Shown piece after piece: positions 26,834 to 35,825 of a DNA stretch of 64,000 nucleotides (positions are counted from its first letter, which is position 1; every line of letters starts with the position of its first letter). Below the pieces are notes generated by a model. That model was not told where the DNA came from. It was given only the letters and a program-made list of their open reading frames with translations, and did not search any database. Source of the stretch: Nitrospira sp. (GTDB taxonomy: Bacteria; Nitrospirota; Nitrospiria; Nitrospirales; Nitrospiraceae). The stretch spans positions 60,687 through 124,686 of the forward strand of contig JADLEJ010000022.1 of the NCBI GenBank assembly GCA_020846195.1. Direction: 5' to 3'. Position numbers and translations under genes: made by a program.

Positions 26834-27220
26834 ATGGCGCTCAAAAAAGGCGATTTCATCGATGAGCAGGCCCGCCATCCACATGGCTGCGGGTTGGTCG
26901 TCAAAGTCATGGGTGGCGGCGAGGGGTTTGAGAAGATCGTCTGTTGCGGTCACGATTTGACGGAGGACGATGTCGTGGCCGAGATGGGTTCGCCCGCCGG
27001 CCGGAAACGAGGCGTCTTGCCGTCGGCGGTGGTGCTGGATGAGAAGAAGTTGTATCCAGACTCCTGTGGATTGCGGGTGATGATTATGGACGGCGGGGCG
27101 GGGTTTACGGAAATTCGTTGCTGCGGCCATTCGTTGACGATCAGTTCGATGCGTGAATTGAAGTTCGGTCAGATGCGCGCCCCTGAGCCGGAACAAACCG
27201 GGCAATCTGGTACGGCCTAG
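26834..27220 (+). CDS. Small protein with two copies of a Cys-Gly ... CCGH motif
   Basis: 128 residues, family not recognised. It contains an internal duplication: each half has a CGL-x-V core, a GGxGF turn, then an I-x-CCGHxLT motif (about residues 19-44 and 76-101). The conserved Cys and His suggest a metal site, loosely like desulforedoxin-type folds. Start ATG lies nine bases after the transporter stop. Probably cytosolic; no signal peptide. Confidence 0.75.
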   Translation: MALKKGDFIDEQARHPHGCGLVVKVMGGGEGFEKIVCCGHDLTEDDVVAEMGSPAGRKRGVLPSAVVLDEKKLYPDSCGLRVMIMDGGAGFTEIRCCGHSLTISSMRELKFGQMRAPEPEQTGQSGTA

Positions 27221-27238
27221 CGTGGTCGGAGGTGAGGG

Positions 27239-27766
27239 ATGGAGATAGATGAAGTAAGAACTCGCCGGAATGCGTTGATGCGGCGGTGGTGCCAATACAT
27301 GGAATGGTTGGACCGCCTGGGCTACGCCACCGCTGGGTTCAGCTTGTTGATCCTCGGCATGCTGGTGTTCCTCCATGCCTGGTATGTATTTTTCGCCGGT
27401 CAGTTCGATCCGAAGGGGCATGTCCTCATTCTTCCGGCCGGCCTCAGATTGCTGAACGACATTTTGCTGGTCATTATTCTCTTGGAGCTGTTTCGGACCG
27501 TGGTGCGTTTTCTCCAAACCGAAGTCTTGGAATTGGAGCCCTATCTGTCGGTGGGTGTCATTGCCTGTACGAGAAAAATTCTGACGGCCGGCGCAGAGCT
27601 CTCGCATCAGCAAAACATGACGGACACGCAGTTTTATCAATACCTCATGGATGTGGGGCTGAATGTGGCCGTGATCATCGCGCTGATTGGCGCCATATTC
27701 ATGATTCGGAAGCGGCCCGAACAGCGACCGCTTCCTGCCGTTGCGCCGACACGCGCTGAACCGTAA
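27239..27766 (+). CDS. PsiE-family membrane protein
   Basis: 175 residues with four hydrophobic helices. The segment EPYLSVGVIACTRKIL after the third helix is the hallmark of the phosphate-starvation-inducible E (PsiE/YjbA) family. Molecular function of the family is unknown. Probably in the same transcription unit as the preceding small Cys-motif gene (18-bp gap). Confidence 0.8.
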   Translation: MEIDEVRTRRNALMRRWCQYMEWLDRLGYATAGFSLLILGMLVFLHAWYVFFAGQFDPKGHVLILPAGLRLLNDILLVIILLELFRTVVRFLQTEVLELEPYLSVGVIACTRKILTAGAELSHQQNMTDTQFYQYLMDVGLNVAVIIALIGAIFMIRKRPEQRPLPAVAPTRAEP

Positions 27767-27828
27767 GTCGTTCTCGACTTGCCTGTTTCCACGGAGTTAT
27801 GGCATCATGCCCCCTCTTGGAGACCGGC

Positions 27829-28272
27829 ATGGCGAATCTGCTTGAATACGTCGGTTGCGTGCACATCTATCTCGGCCCCTATCGAGGCAATCCGATTGCG
27901 TTGTACTTGAATCGCATGGGATCCTCTTGCCAAATAGGCCCGAAGGCCTATCCGTGGAACGATGTGACGGGTGTGGGTGAGACTCCGAACAAAGCCGCCG
28001 CCGATTTCGAAGATAAATGGAAAACCAAAGGGCTTGCGGCGGAAATGTATTCCGGTCCTTCCTGGGAAGGCGGGATCAAGCCGGAAAAGCCCGCGCCGCC
28101 TAAACCGGCTGCGCCTCCCAAGCCAGCCGTCGCGCCGGCTGCACCTGGTGCCGCCGCAGCGCCTCAACCTACAGCGTCAGCCGCCCCGGTGGCTCCTGCC
28201 GCAGCCCCAACCGTTCCGCCTCCGCCCGCAGCTCCGTCTGCTTCCCCTGAGCCATCCGCTGAAACGAAGTAA
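27829..28272 (+). CDS. Hypothetical protein with proline/alanine-rich C-terminal tail
   Basis: About 147 residues: an N-terminal 80-residue region (LEYVGCVHIYLGPYRG ..., with a conserved-looking WNDVTGVGET segment) followed by a low-complexity Pro/Ala tail. I do not recognise the family. Start chosen at the ATG with GGAGA upstream; another ATG at 27799 is ten codons earlier but has too short a spacing to its GGAG. The tail suggests an extended linker; no membrane helix or signal peptide. Confidence 0.65.
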   Translation: MANLLEYVGCVHIYLGPYRGNPIALYLNRMGSSCQIGPKAYPWNDVTGVGETPNKAAADFEDKWKTKGLAAEMYSGPSWEGGIKPEKPAPPKPAAPPKPAVAPAAPGAAAAPQPTASAAPVAPAAAPTVPPPPAAPSASPEPSAETK

Positions 28273-28293
28273 TCGTTCTCTTTCCTCGCGCTC

Positions 28294-29784
28294 TTAGTGA
28301 TTAGTCGATGAAGGATTGGGGGGCGGTGCGGCCAGTTTGCTATGCCGCATGCCGTAGAGCCCATAAATAATCACCCCGGCGAGTGTCCACCAGACGAAGC
28401 GATGCCAGGTGAGGGCGGGGAGTTGCCACATGAGTCCCAGGCAGGAAAGGGCTCCCAGCAGTGGAATCCAAGGCATGAGCGGCGTTTTGAACGGGCGCGC
28501 CTGATGAGGGCGGGCGTAGCGCAGGACGATGAGTCCGATGCAGACGAGTGTGAAAGCGAAGAACGTTCCGATGTTCGTCATATCGGCGGCGGTGCCGATG
28601 GGGATGAACGCGGCCATGATTGCCACGCCGACGCCGGTCAGGATCGTCGCATGGTGCGGGGTGCCGAAGCGCGGATGAACGGCTGACAGCCAGGGGCTCA
28701 ACAGCCCGTCGCGCGAGATCGCGAAGAACACACGGATCTGCCCCAGCATCATGACGACGAGCACGCTGGTGATGCCGGCGACGGCGCCCATGGCAACGAT
28801 GGCCGCTCCCCACGTATGGCCCACGAGGCGCAATGCTTCCGCCACCGGCGCATGAATGTCGATCTGGCTGTAGGGAACGAGCCCGGTCAGGACGGCGGCG
28901 ACGGACACATAGAGAATCGTGCAAATGCCGAGCGATGCCATGATGCCGACCGGCAGGTCGCGTTGCGGATTGCGGGCTTCTTCCGCCGTCGTGGTGACGG
29001 CATCGAATCCGATATAGGCGAAGAAGACGATCGCGGCGGCGGCAGTGACTCCCGTGAAGCCGTTCGGCATGAACGGAGACCAATTGTCCGGGCTGACGGC
29101 CGGGGCTCCCACGGCGATGAAAAACAGGATCACGGCGAGCTTGAGACAGACGATAATGCCGGTGGCTCGCGCGCTTTCCTTGATGCCGATGACCAGCACG
29201 ATGGTCACGAGCAGAACGATGATGGCGGCGGGAATATTCGCGAGGCCGCCGTCCGGCCCCCCCGGCGCGTGAGTGGCCCAGTCGGGCAGATCGAGCCCAG
29301 CAAGTTTCAGCAGATTGTTGAAATAGCCGGACCAGCCGATGGCGACGGCCACACAGGCGACGCCGTATTCCAAAATCAAATTCCAGCCGGTGATCCAGGC
29401 CAGGAATTCTCCCAGCGTGGCATATGAATAGGTATAGGCCGATCCGGCCACGGGAATCATTGCGGCAAATTCCGCATAGCACAGAGCCGCGAGGAGACAG
29501 GTCAGTCCAGAGAGGATAAAGGACAGGACGATCCCGGGCCCCGCCCCTGGGCGGCCTAGATCTCCGACGATAGCGGTTCCAATTAAGACAAAGATTCCGG
29601 TTCCAATGATGGCGCCAATGCCCAGCGCCGTGAGATCCCAGGCGCTCAAGGTTCGCTTGAGCCGATATTGGGGCTGGTCGGCGTCGGCTAGAATGCGCTC
29701 GATGGATTTGGTGCGGAATAGGCGGCGCGTGACGGAGTCTGTGGGAGTTGGATGGGGCGTTGATGCAGCAGGAGCGGGATCCAT
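28294..29784 (-). CDS. APC-family amino acid permease (cationic amino acid transporter type)
   Basis: 496 residues with 12-14 hydrophobic helices. The N-terminal IGAIIGTGIFVL motif and the following AGSAYTYSYATLGEFLAWITG region are typical of the CAT-like subgroup of the APC superfamily. Probably a proton-linked amino-acid importer; specificity unknown. The start ATG has no ribosome-binding site, and an extended -10 box lies almost against it (see promoter entry). Convergent with the preceding gene. Confidence 0.88.
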   Translation of the reverse strand: MDPAPAASTPHPTPTDSVTRRLFRTKSIERILADADQPQYRLKRTLSAWDLTALGIGAIIGTGIFVLIGTAIVGDLGRPGAGPGIVLSFILSGLTCLLAALCYAEFAAMIPVAGSAYTYSYATLGEFLAWITGWNLILEYGVACVAVAIGWSGYFNNLLKLAGLDLPDWATHAPGGPDGGLANIPAAIIVLLVTIVLVIGIKESARATGIIVCLKLAVILFFIAVGAPAVSPDNWSPFMPNGFTGVTAAAAIVFFAYIGFDAVTTTAEEARNPQRDLPVGIMASLGICTILYVSVAAVLTGLVPYSQIDIHAPVAEALRLVGHTWGAAIVAMGAVAGITSVLVVMMLGQIRVFFAISRDGLLSPWLSAVHPRFGTPHHATILTGVGVAIMAAFIPIGTAADMTNIGTFFAFTLVCIGLIVLRYARPHQARPFKTPLMPWIPLLGALSCLGLMWQLPALTWHRFVWWTLAGVIIYGLYGMRHSKLAAPPPNPSSTNH

Positions 29785-29793
29785 ATGGCGCGC

Positions 29794-29802
29794 AGTATAG
29801 CA
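29794..29802 (-). promoter_or_regulatory. Extended -10 box close to the permease start
   Basis: TGCTATACT (TG-N-TATACT) ends only nine bases before the ATG at 29784, so a transcript from it would be leaderless or nearly so. No good -35 was seen. Confidence 0.4.
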
Positions 29803-29853
29803 GGCAGGACAAAAAATGCGGCGTGAATTATCAAAGGCGGCGCTCTGCCGGCG

Positions 29854-30594
29854 TCAGGCGTGCGTGCGGCCGGCGGCGCGGAGCAGGGCTTGGAACAAGC
29901 GGCGATGGGCGATGTGACGGTCGAAGAGAAATTCAGGGTGCCATTGGATGCCGAGGAAGAATCGGTGCCGGGAGGATTCGACGGCTTCGATGACGCCATC
30001 CGGCGCGATTGCGCTTGCGATCAGCGAAGGGGCGACGGTTTTCACGGATTGGTGGTGCGAGCTATTCACCCGCAAGGTGGCTTTGGCGACGATCTTTCTG
30101 AGGAGGCTTCCGGCTGCGATGTCGACCGAGTGCGCCAGATGAATGGCTTTGGTTTTCTGCCGATGGGGAAGCGCTTGGGGCATTTGCGAAGATAGATCCT
30201 GAAACAGGCTGCCTCCACAGGCGACATTGATGGTCTGCATCCCGCCGCAGATGCCGAGAACAGGGAGGTCGCGTGTGTGAGCGAGATGCACGAGGTCCAG
30301 CTCGAAATTCGCCCGGCGCTCGCTGACGAGAGGGAATTTGTAGCGCTGGCGTTCTCCGTAGAGGCGTGGCGGAAGGTCAGGGCCGCTGCCGGTGAGGAGG
30401 AGCCCGTCGACGCGTTCGAGCAGCCGGCGACGTCCGGCCGCATCGGCGACTAAGGGAAGAATGAGGGGGATGCCTCCGAGTTCCTCGATGGCGCGAATAT
30501 AGCGGGCACGAAGAAAGTAGGTGGGCTCGCGCCCACCCCATTCCTTGCGATCACCGGCATTGAAGTCTGGGGTCACGCCGATGACGGGCTTCAT
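29854..30594 (-). CDS. Peptidase C26 / gamma-glutamyl hydrolase-like class I glutamine amidotransferase (PuuD-like)
   Basis: 246 residues. Seen: N-terminal KPVIGVTPDF, the nucleophile elbow LGICGGMQ with catalytic Cys, and the catalytic His in GIQWHPEF, as in PuuD (gamma-glutamyl-GABA hydrolase) and related C26 peptidases. No other putrescine-pathway gene is present, so the substrate is not settled. The ATG lies one base after the stop codon of the upstream exported protein, implying coupled translation. Confidence 0.85.
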   Translation of the reverse strand: MKPVIGVTPDFNAGDRKEWGGREPTYFLRARYIRAIEELGGIPLILPLVADAAGRRRLLERVDGLLLTGSGPDLPPRLYGERQRYKFPLVSERRANFELDLVHLAHTRDLPVLGICGGMQTINVACGGSLFQDLSSQMPQALPHRQKTKAIHLAHSVDIAAGSLLRKIVAKATLRVNSSHHQSVKTVAPSLIASAIAPDGVIEAVESSRHRFFLGIQWHPEFLFDRHIAHRRLFQALLRAAGRTHA

Positions 30595-30595
30595 A

Positions 30596-31012
30596 TCACC
30601 GGACTGGTTCCATGGCGGGCGCGCTGGAGCTGCTTGCAGGAGCATCGTTTTCCGCTGCGACGCCGAGGAATCGGACGGATCGATCGCCGGTCAAGTGCTC
30701 CGGTGTGATGACGTAGGTGCCGTACATGCTGGGGACCCAAATGCTCTTCGCGGTTTGCTCATTCAAGCCGGAGAACAAATAGGCGAGCCCTCCAACGATG
30801 CCGCCGCCGATGGCAAAGGCGGCTTTGAAGGGGAAATACAAAATGGTTGAAACGGCTGCGCCGGCCTGCATGCCTGCGCCGGACGGCGTGCCCTGCTGAG
30901 TGTCCGAGGACGACGTTTGGCTCCAGGCCGGCGCGGCGACCAACGACGTGAATGTCATGGCGACAACGAGTGCGACCAGGGGGAGTAGGCGGATAAATCC
31001 AGGCTGTGTCAC
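30596..31012 (-). CDS. Small exported protein of unknown function
   Basis: About 138 residues. A GTG start is preferred because AAGGAAGGAGGG stands at ideal distance; an upstream ATG at 31033 would translate through this ribosome site. Signal peptide (residues about 8-32, ending SQ), then a glycine-rich hydrophobic segment (FPFKAAFAIGGGIVGGLAYL) that could be a membrane hairpin, and a C-terminal YVITPEHLTG motif. Family not recognised. Directly upstream of the C26 hydrolase. Confidence 0.7.
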   Translation of the reverse strand: MTQPGFIRLLPLVALVVAMTFTSLVAAPAWSQTSSSDTQQGTPSGAGMQAGAAVSTILYFPFKAAFAIGGGIVGGLAYLFSGLNEQTAKSIWVPSMYGTYVITPEHLTGDRSVRFLGVAAENDAPASSSSAPAMEPVR

Positions 31013-31094
31013 GGAGACCCTCCTTCCTTTCAAAGACCGGCTTCTAGAATCGTGTCTACGGTCTGAAGAAAAATGATGTTATTACTGTCATGGC

Positions 31095-31122
31095 GTTATA
31101 ACAAATTCATAGAAGCTTGCAA
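31095..31122 (-). promoter_or_regulatory. Possible promoter of the exported protein/C26 hydrolase pair
   Basis: TTGCAA (31117-31122), 16-base spacer, TATAAC (31095-31100), about 85 bases before the GTG start. A small CCTGCC-AACC-GGCAGG hairpin lies just upstream (31125-31145) and may end the previous transcript. Confidence 0.5.
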
Positions 31123-31164
31123 ACCCCCTGCCGGTTGGCAGGCAGTGAATGGCGCGAAACTCCG

Positions 31165-31611
31165 TTATGGCATCAGGTCGAGCTCTGTAAGAATGTAGGC
31201 GATGACATACTCGCGGCGGGCTAGCAGGGCGTGATCCAATTCGAGGACGAGCTCATTGCCGAGGATCCGCTGGTTTTCCTGCGGGAGTCCGCTGTCAAGA
31301 CGCAGGTCGAGTTTGCACCAGGCGATGGCTTGCGCGGCAAGGTCCGGGATGCGCGCTGCCGTATCCGTGCGGTCGGGTTCCGATAACGCGTCGAGCGCCG
31401 TGGTGATCGGGCTAGCGGCTCGAATGGTTTCTTGAAGCGCTGCAAGTTGATCGGCGGCAATGTCGACGGATACCTGGATGCCGGCTTTCCAACTGCGCTT
31501 CTTCACGTTGAAGACACAAGTCTGTGTGCTGGAATCGCCATCGACCGGCTCCGGGCCGAAGAAGAATGTGACGCGAGAAGGGGTGGCATCCGGCGGTGTT
31601 TCAAGAGCCAT
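31165..31611 (-). CDS. Hypothetical protein
   Basis: 148 residues, no family recognised. Mostly alpha-helical composition with an N-terminal beta-like part (RVTFFFGPEPVDGDSS ...) and an acidic, leucine-rich C-terminus. No signal peptide or membrane helix. Start chosen at the ATG nearest to the first conserved-looking sequence; ATG at 31626 is also possible and neither has a clear ribosome site. It faces away from the M24 peptidase, with which it shares a short divergent promoter region. Confidence 0.6.
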   Translation of the reverse strand: MALETPPDATPSRVTFFFGPEPVDGDSSTQTCVFNVKKRSWKAGIQVSVDIAADQLAALQETIRAASPITTALDALSEPDRTDTAARIPDLAAQAIAWCKLDLRLDSGLPQENQRILGNELVLELDHALLARREYVIAYILTELDLMP

Positions 31612-31683
31612 AGTCGCGCATTGTAGCATGGAGCTGATCCTAGACTGCCGCCGATTTGACGGCTTCCTGCTTCGGCGAATAAG

Positions 31684-32898
31684 ATGCCGCTCATGACGAT
31701 GTCGTCGCAGTGTCATGAGCGTGTCGCCGCGATTCAGGAGGCTATCCGGGAGAGCGGCTTGGCGGATGGCTGGCTGTTCTATGATTTTCGCGTGAGCGAT
31801 CCCCTGGCCTATCGGGTCCTGCTACTCGATCCGTCCCGCCATGTGACCCGCCGCTGGTATTATTGGATTCCCGCACAGGGTATTCCAGTTAAATTGCTTC
31901 ATCGCATTGAACCGCATGTGTTGTCGGAGCTGCCGGGGCAGGATCAGTTCTATGTGTCATGGGACCAGCAGCAGGCGCTGTTGGCCGCGATGCTCAAGGG
32001 CGCGCGCCGGATCGCGATGCAATATTCTCCGCTCAATGCGGTGCCCTATGTTTCCCGAGTGGATGCTGGCACGATCGAGCTGGTCCGCAGTTTCGGTGTG
32101 GAGGTTGTCAGTGCCGCCGATCTCGTGCAGCGCTTCGAGGCGGTCTGGACGGAGGCGCAGCTTGAATCGCATCGCTATGCGGTGACGGCGTTGCGCCGGA
32201 TTGTCGATGAGGCCTTTGCCCATGTCGGTTCAACTCTCCGAGCCGGTCGCGCGCTCACCGAATACGATCTCCAGCAGTTTATTCTTGGCCGGATTCACGA
32301 TGCAGGCATGGTGACGTCGAGCCCACCGATTGCCGCGGTGAATGCGCATAGCGCCGATCCCCATTACGGGCCGACGGCGGCGGCCTCGTCGCCGGTGTTG
32401 CGCGATAGCCTAGTGCTGATCGATCTCTGGGCAAAGCGCCAAGAGCCGGGGGCGGTGTACGGCGACATCACCTGGACCGGATTTACAGCGGGAGAGATTC
32501 CTGCGCGCCATCGGGAGATCTTCGACTGCGTCCGGCGGGGCCGCGATGCGGCGCTGTCGTTTGTGCAGCAGCGGGTGGCCGCCGGGCAATTTCCGTTTGG
32601 CTGGGAGGTCGATGACGCGTGCCGCCAGGCGATCAGCCAGGCCGGATATGGTGACTGGTTTGTGCATCGGACGGGGCATTCGATTGGTGAAGAAGTGCAT
32701 GGAAACGGAGCCAATATCGACAACCTCGAAACGCAAGAGAGCCGCCGGCTGATGCCCAGGACCTGTTTCTCCATTGAGCCTGGGATTTACCTGCCTGACG
32801 AATTTGGAATCCGGAGTGAGCTGGATGTGTATGTGTCTGAACAAGAGGCGGTGGCGTATGGCCAGCCGTTGCAGACGGGAATTATTCCGATTTTCTAA
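31684..32898 (+). CDS. M24-family metallopeptidase (Xaa-Pro aminopeptidase type)
   Basis: 404 residues: an N-terminal creatinase-type domain (about 1-165) and a pita-bread catalytic domain. The five metal ligands of the family are visible: Asp in LIDLWA, Asp in YGDITWT, His in HRTGHSIG, Glu in SIEPGIY and Glu in RSELDV. Probably removes residues from peptides with proline at position two, though related M24 enzymes act on other substrates. ATG codons at residues 4 and 6 are possible alternative starts. Confidence 0.9.
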   Translation: MPLMTMSSQCHERVAAIQEAIRESGLADGWLFYDFRVSDPLAYRVLLLDPSRHVTRRWYYWIPAQGIPVKLLHRIEPHVLSELPGQDQFYVSWDQQQALLAAMLKGARRIAMQYSPLNAVPYVSRVDAGTIELVRSFGVEVVSAADLVQRFEAVWTEAQLESHRYAVTALRRIVDEAFAHVGSTLRAGRALTEYDLQQFILGRIHDAGMVTSSPPIAAVNAHSADPHYGPTAAASSPVLRDSLVLIDLWAKRQEPGAVYGDITWTGFTAGEIPARHREIFDCVRRGRDAALSFVQQRVAAGQFPFGWEVDDACRQAISQAGYGDWFVHRTGHSIGEEVHGNGANIDNLETQESRRLMPRTCFSIEPGIYLPDEFGIRSELDVYVSEQEAVAYGQPLQTGIIPIF

Positions 32899-32932
32899 CC
32901 TGCCTGTTCTCGCTTCATCCGCGGCCGCTTCC

Positions 32933-32962
32933 TTGACAGCCGCTTATGGTGGCAGCTAGATT
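32933..32962 (+). promoter_or_regulatory. Promoter upstream of tatA
   Basis: TTGACA (32933-32938), 18-base spacer, TAGATT (32957-32962); transcription would start about 57 bases before the tatA ATG. Confidence 0.6.
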
Positions 32963-33025
32963 CAGCCAAGCTACGAGCGTTGAGATAAAGAAGTGTGACC
33001 GCCCACGAGCAGGAAGGGTACGACC

Positions 33026-33820
33026 ATGTTCGGGACGATGGGGATTTCAGAGCTGATCATTATTCTTGTGATCGTGCTGATTATTTTTGGCGCGGGACGG
33101 TTGCCATCCATCGGGGAAGGGGTTGGCAAGGCGTTAAAGGGCTTTAAAAAAGAAGTCAACGAGATCCCGCCGCCTCCCGCAGATGGCGCCCAACCTCAAC
33201 CGGAAGCAACCGCGGCAGTTGAAGCCCCTCAAGCGGAGAGACCAGTTTCTCAACCGGCTGCATCCGCTCCGGCAGCTCCGAAGGCGACGAATGTCCCCTA
33301 TGTGCCGGGTCCTGAGCTGACGCCGGGAACGACGGCCTCGATGATGTACAACATGGGCCCGCAATCTCCTCGGGCGGCAGCGGCGTCACCGGCTCAGACG
33401 GGCGGGGGACAACAAGCGTTATCGATGGAAGAACGGGCCGCAGCGCCGGCTCCGATGTCGCGCGCGCAATATCCTCCATTGCCTCCCGGCGCTCAAGCCA
33501 AGCCGGCGGCGAAGCGTCCCTCGGCGATTGTCAACAAAGATGCGGTTGCGCGCGTGCAGGCGCAACAAGCCGCGCTTAAAGCGAAAGCGACTCAAGCGCC
33601 GGCGGGGTTGACTCCGAACGATATGCAGGGGCTCGGCGAAGGATTGGGCGACGCGTTGCGGACATTCCGGCAAACTGTCGCGGATGTTCGGAATACGGTG
33701 GACCCTCAAGTCCGGACCATTCAATTTGAGATGGATTCGGCGCAGAAAGAGTTCCAACAGTCTTTGGAAGCGGCCAGAGAGCTGCCGGCGGTGGAAGAAG
33801 AGCCCCCGAAGCAGGCTTGA
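33026..33820 (+). CDS. tatA: Long TatA/TatB-like Sec-independent translocase subunit
   Basis: Twin-arginine translocase pore component. The N-terminus is typical: a short membrane helix ([21 protein letters not shown]) followed by the FGxGRLP hinge and amphipathic helix [15 protein letters not shown]. At 264 residues it is three to four times the usual TatA length: a long Ala/Pro-rich region (about 50-190) is followed by a second amphipathic helix ([17 protein letters not shown], about 205-221) that resembles the first one, and a coiled-coil-like tail. The length favours a TatB-like role, but the sequence of the hinge fits TatA. tatC is not in the window. Its stop overlaps the next start (TTGA). 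Confidence 0.85.
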   Translation: MFGTMGISELIIILVIVLIIFGAGRLPSIGEGVGKALKGFKKEVNEIPPPPADGAQPQPEATAAVEAPQAERPVSQPAASAPAAPKATNVPYVPGPELTPGTTASMMYNMGPQSPRAAAASPAQTGGGQQALSMEERAAAPAPMSRAQYPPLPPGAQAKPAAKRPSAIVNKDAVARVQAQQAALKAKATQAPAGLTPNDMQGLGEGLGDALRTFRQTVADVRNTVDPQVRTIQFEMDSAQKEFQQSLEAARELPAVEEEPPKQA

Positions 33821-34680
33821 AGATTACGGACTGCCATCGGAACGCAGGATCGGCGAGAGAGTTCTCGATTCTGGTCGTGGTTCTGCTCAGCATTTGTTTT
33901 GCCTCGCTATCCGGTTGCTATCGATCTTCAGCCAACTCCTCTCCTCAGGACACTGGTGAAGCGCTGATCAGGCTCTTGCAGGACCGCGACGACGTGCTGC
34001 GTCGAACTGCGGCGGAGGCCTTGGGAAAAATCGGCGATCAGCAGGCTGTTCAGAGCCTTGTCCTGGCGTTAGATGATCCCGCCGCCATTGTTCGGGAAGC
34101 CGCCGCCCGTAGCCTGGGCCAGGTCGGCCCTGTCGATAGAGTCACCACGGAACGTCTCGCGGGACTACTTGTTGATCCTATCCCATCGGTTCGCACTGCG
34201 GCTGCTCAGACGCTGGCTTCGCTCGATCAGGGCAAGGAGCTTTGGCCTGCGTGGCAATCTCAGTTGGCTCATGACAATCCCGATGTACGTCGTGCTGTGA
34301 TTCATGCCTTGGAAGGGTTTGATCGGCCCGAGGTCGTAGAGGCGCTTTCAGGAGCTGCGCGCGATCCAGATGCAGGAGTTCGGCGCGCCGCTGTCGTCGC
34401 ACTGGTCGAGTCAGGGGATTCGCATGTGGGGCCATTGCTGCGTGGCCGGGTGAGCGCAGACCCTTCGTCTTCTGTTCGAGCGGAAGTTGCGTATCGGCTG
34501 CAATTCGTTTCTGCGGATGCGGATCGTCAGGAGTTGAGTCTCGCCGAGGGACGAGATGAAAGTCTGCAAGTTCGGCGTTGGATGAAGCAAACGCTTAAGG
34601 GGATGGAGTCACACGGTTCCGATTCAGCGCCTCGACAAGTTCCACCAGCTGGGCTTGGGCTCTCTCGTCGATATCCGTAA
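33817..34680 (+). CDS. HEAT-repeat lipoprotein
   Basis: 287 residues. The N-terminus has a hydrophobic signal and a lipobox LSGC (Cys near 34), so it is probably a lipid-anchored envelope protein. About six HEAT/PBS-lyase repeats follow (D-x-x-x-VRxxAAxALG pattern, about 50-250). HEAT solenoids bind protein partners. The start is a TTG within the tatA stop (TTGA), so its synthesis appears coupled to TatA. The 3' end overlaps the convergent PilZ gene by about 85 bases. Confidence 0.8.
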   Translation: MKITDCHRNAGSAREFSILVVVLLSICFASLSGCYRSSANSSPQDTGEALIRLLQDRDDVLRRTAAEALGKIGDQQAVQSLVLALDDPAAIVREAAARSLGQVGPVDRVTTERLAGLLVDPIPSVRTAAAQTLASLDQGKELWPAWQSQLAHDNPDVRRAVIHALEGFDRPEVVEALSGAARDPDAGVRRAAVVALVESGDSHVGPLLRGRVSADPSSSVRAEVAYRLQFVSADADRQELSLAEGRDESLQVRRWMKQTLKGMESHGSDSAPRQVPPAGLGLSRRYP

Positions 34681-35119
34681 ACTGCACTCCCATTCCAGGA
34701 AAGAGAAGATGCCGTTCCGGACGATTTCTTGTCCAGGCGACTTTGCCTTTGGCTTTGAGCTTCTCCCATGGCCGGTCGGGCAATGAAAACTCTACGGACA
34801 CTTCTGTTCCAGGGGCCAAGGGGGTGCCGCTTTCGATGAACAGTCCGCCGCCGCCGATTCCGCCGGTGAGGCTGTCGAACTGTTTTCCTTCGGGAGTGGA
34901 ATAGCGGACTTTCAGAGCGAGCGGTGCTCGAGGATATGTGCGGCAATGGGCAAAGCGCGTATCGTCATCGCTGGCGAGGAGTTGATCGATGATCTGCCCC
35001 CAGGGGACTCCGCCCAGCAGAGTGCCCGATGTATCGTGGATAAGAATCACTTCTTGGTCGGCGTCGACCACGAGGTGTTTTCCTTGATGATCGGCTGTGG
35101 TGACGATGGAGTATTTCAT
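34595..35119 (-). CDS. PilZ-domain protein
   Basis: 174 residues: an N-terminal part of about 55 residues (ending in a PWGQIIDQLL segment) and a C-terminal PilZ domain starting at RTYPR, a canonical RxxxR cyclic-di-GMP motif. The second motif, normally (D/N)xSxxG, reads GIGGGG here, so ligand binding is uncertain. Paralogue of the next gene, with the same layout. Probable cytosolic receptor or adaptor in motility, adhesion or envelope regulation. Confidence 0.85.
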   Translation of the reverse strand: MKYSIVTTADHQGKHLVVDADQEVILIHDTSGTLLGGVPWGQIIDQLLASDDDTRFAHCRTYPRAPLALKVRYSTPEGKQFDSLTGGIGGGGLFIESGTPLAPGTEVSVEFSLPDRPWEKLKAKGKVAWTRNRPERHLLFPGMGVQFTDIDERAQAQLVELVEALNRNRVTPSP

Positions 35120-35173
35120 CTGTGCGAAACCTCAGTGGGTCAGGCGCAAAGGAAGGGGGCGTCGATCGATAGG

Positions 35174-35692
35174 CTAAGCAGCCCGTTCGGCGCCATCGAG
35201 GGTTTTTACGATAGCCAAGATTCTTTCCCGTGCTTCTGGCTGAATGTCGGTAAACCGAACGCCCATGCCGGGGCTAAAGGTGTATTGATCGGCCTTGGGG
35301 CAGACCCAGGCAACGATGCCTTTCGCTTGAATCCATTCAGAGGGCTGTTCAGGAAGGGAGAACTCCATGGCGAGCTTGGTGCCGACTGGGAGCGGCCCGG
35401 TGCTTTCGATAAAGAGACCTCCGCCGCCGATGCCACCGGCCCGGCTGTCGTAGCGATCTCCGTCAGGGGTTTTGTAGCGCACTCGAAATGCCAGGTTGAT
35501 GCGGGGTTCAGATCGTGTTTCTTTTGGGATCGTAGGTTTGCGATAGGCGAGGATCTGATCGATGACGAAATCCCAGGAGAGGCTTCCAATCGCCTCGCCA
35601 TTGTTCCCGAGCAGGTTCACGATTTCCCGTGAGGCGTCCAGTTCGAGGATTTTCCCCTTGTGGCGAAGGCTGAGGGATATGGGAAGTTTCAC
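35174..35692 (-). CDS. PilZ-domain protein, paralogue of the neighbour
   Basis: 172 residues, same two-part design as the downstream copy: N-terminal domain with SWDFVIDQILAY, then PilZ with RSEPR (RxxxR) and the same altered GIGGGG second motif. A GTG start is chosen because GAGGAGG lies four bases before it; an upstream ATG would translate across this site. The two copies lie about 55 bp apart in the same direction, a tandem duplication that has since diverged. Confidence 0.85.
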   Translation of the reverse strand: MKLPISLSLRHKGKILELDASREIVNLLGNNGEAIGSLSWDFVIDQILAYRKPTIPKETRSEPRINLAFRVRYKTPDGDRYDSRAGGIGGGGLFIESTGPLPVGTKLAMEFSLPEQPSEWIQAKGIVAWVCPKADQYTFSPGMGVRFTDIQPEARERILAIVKTLDGAERAA

Positions 35693-35825
35693 GGGACCTC
35701 CTCGGAGGATTCTAACTCTCCCCAAATATAGCTGGTTATTTTAGGTTGTCGAGTAATACGTGACAAATATCCGAATAGCCGCAAAGCGGCCAAGCTAGCG
35801 AGTATTGGGAGATCTGCAGGGAGGA

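Noticed and set aside
26483..27640. Long minus-strand open frame (385 codons) opposite the MFS, Cys-motif and PsiE-like genes
   Set aside because: Low-complexity, His/Arg/Gln-rich translation with no family resemblance, fully antisense to three plausible genes; typical shadow of high-GC codon use.
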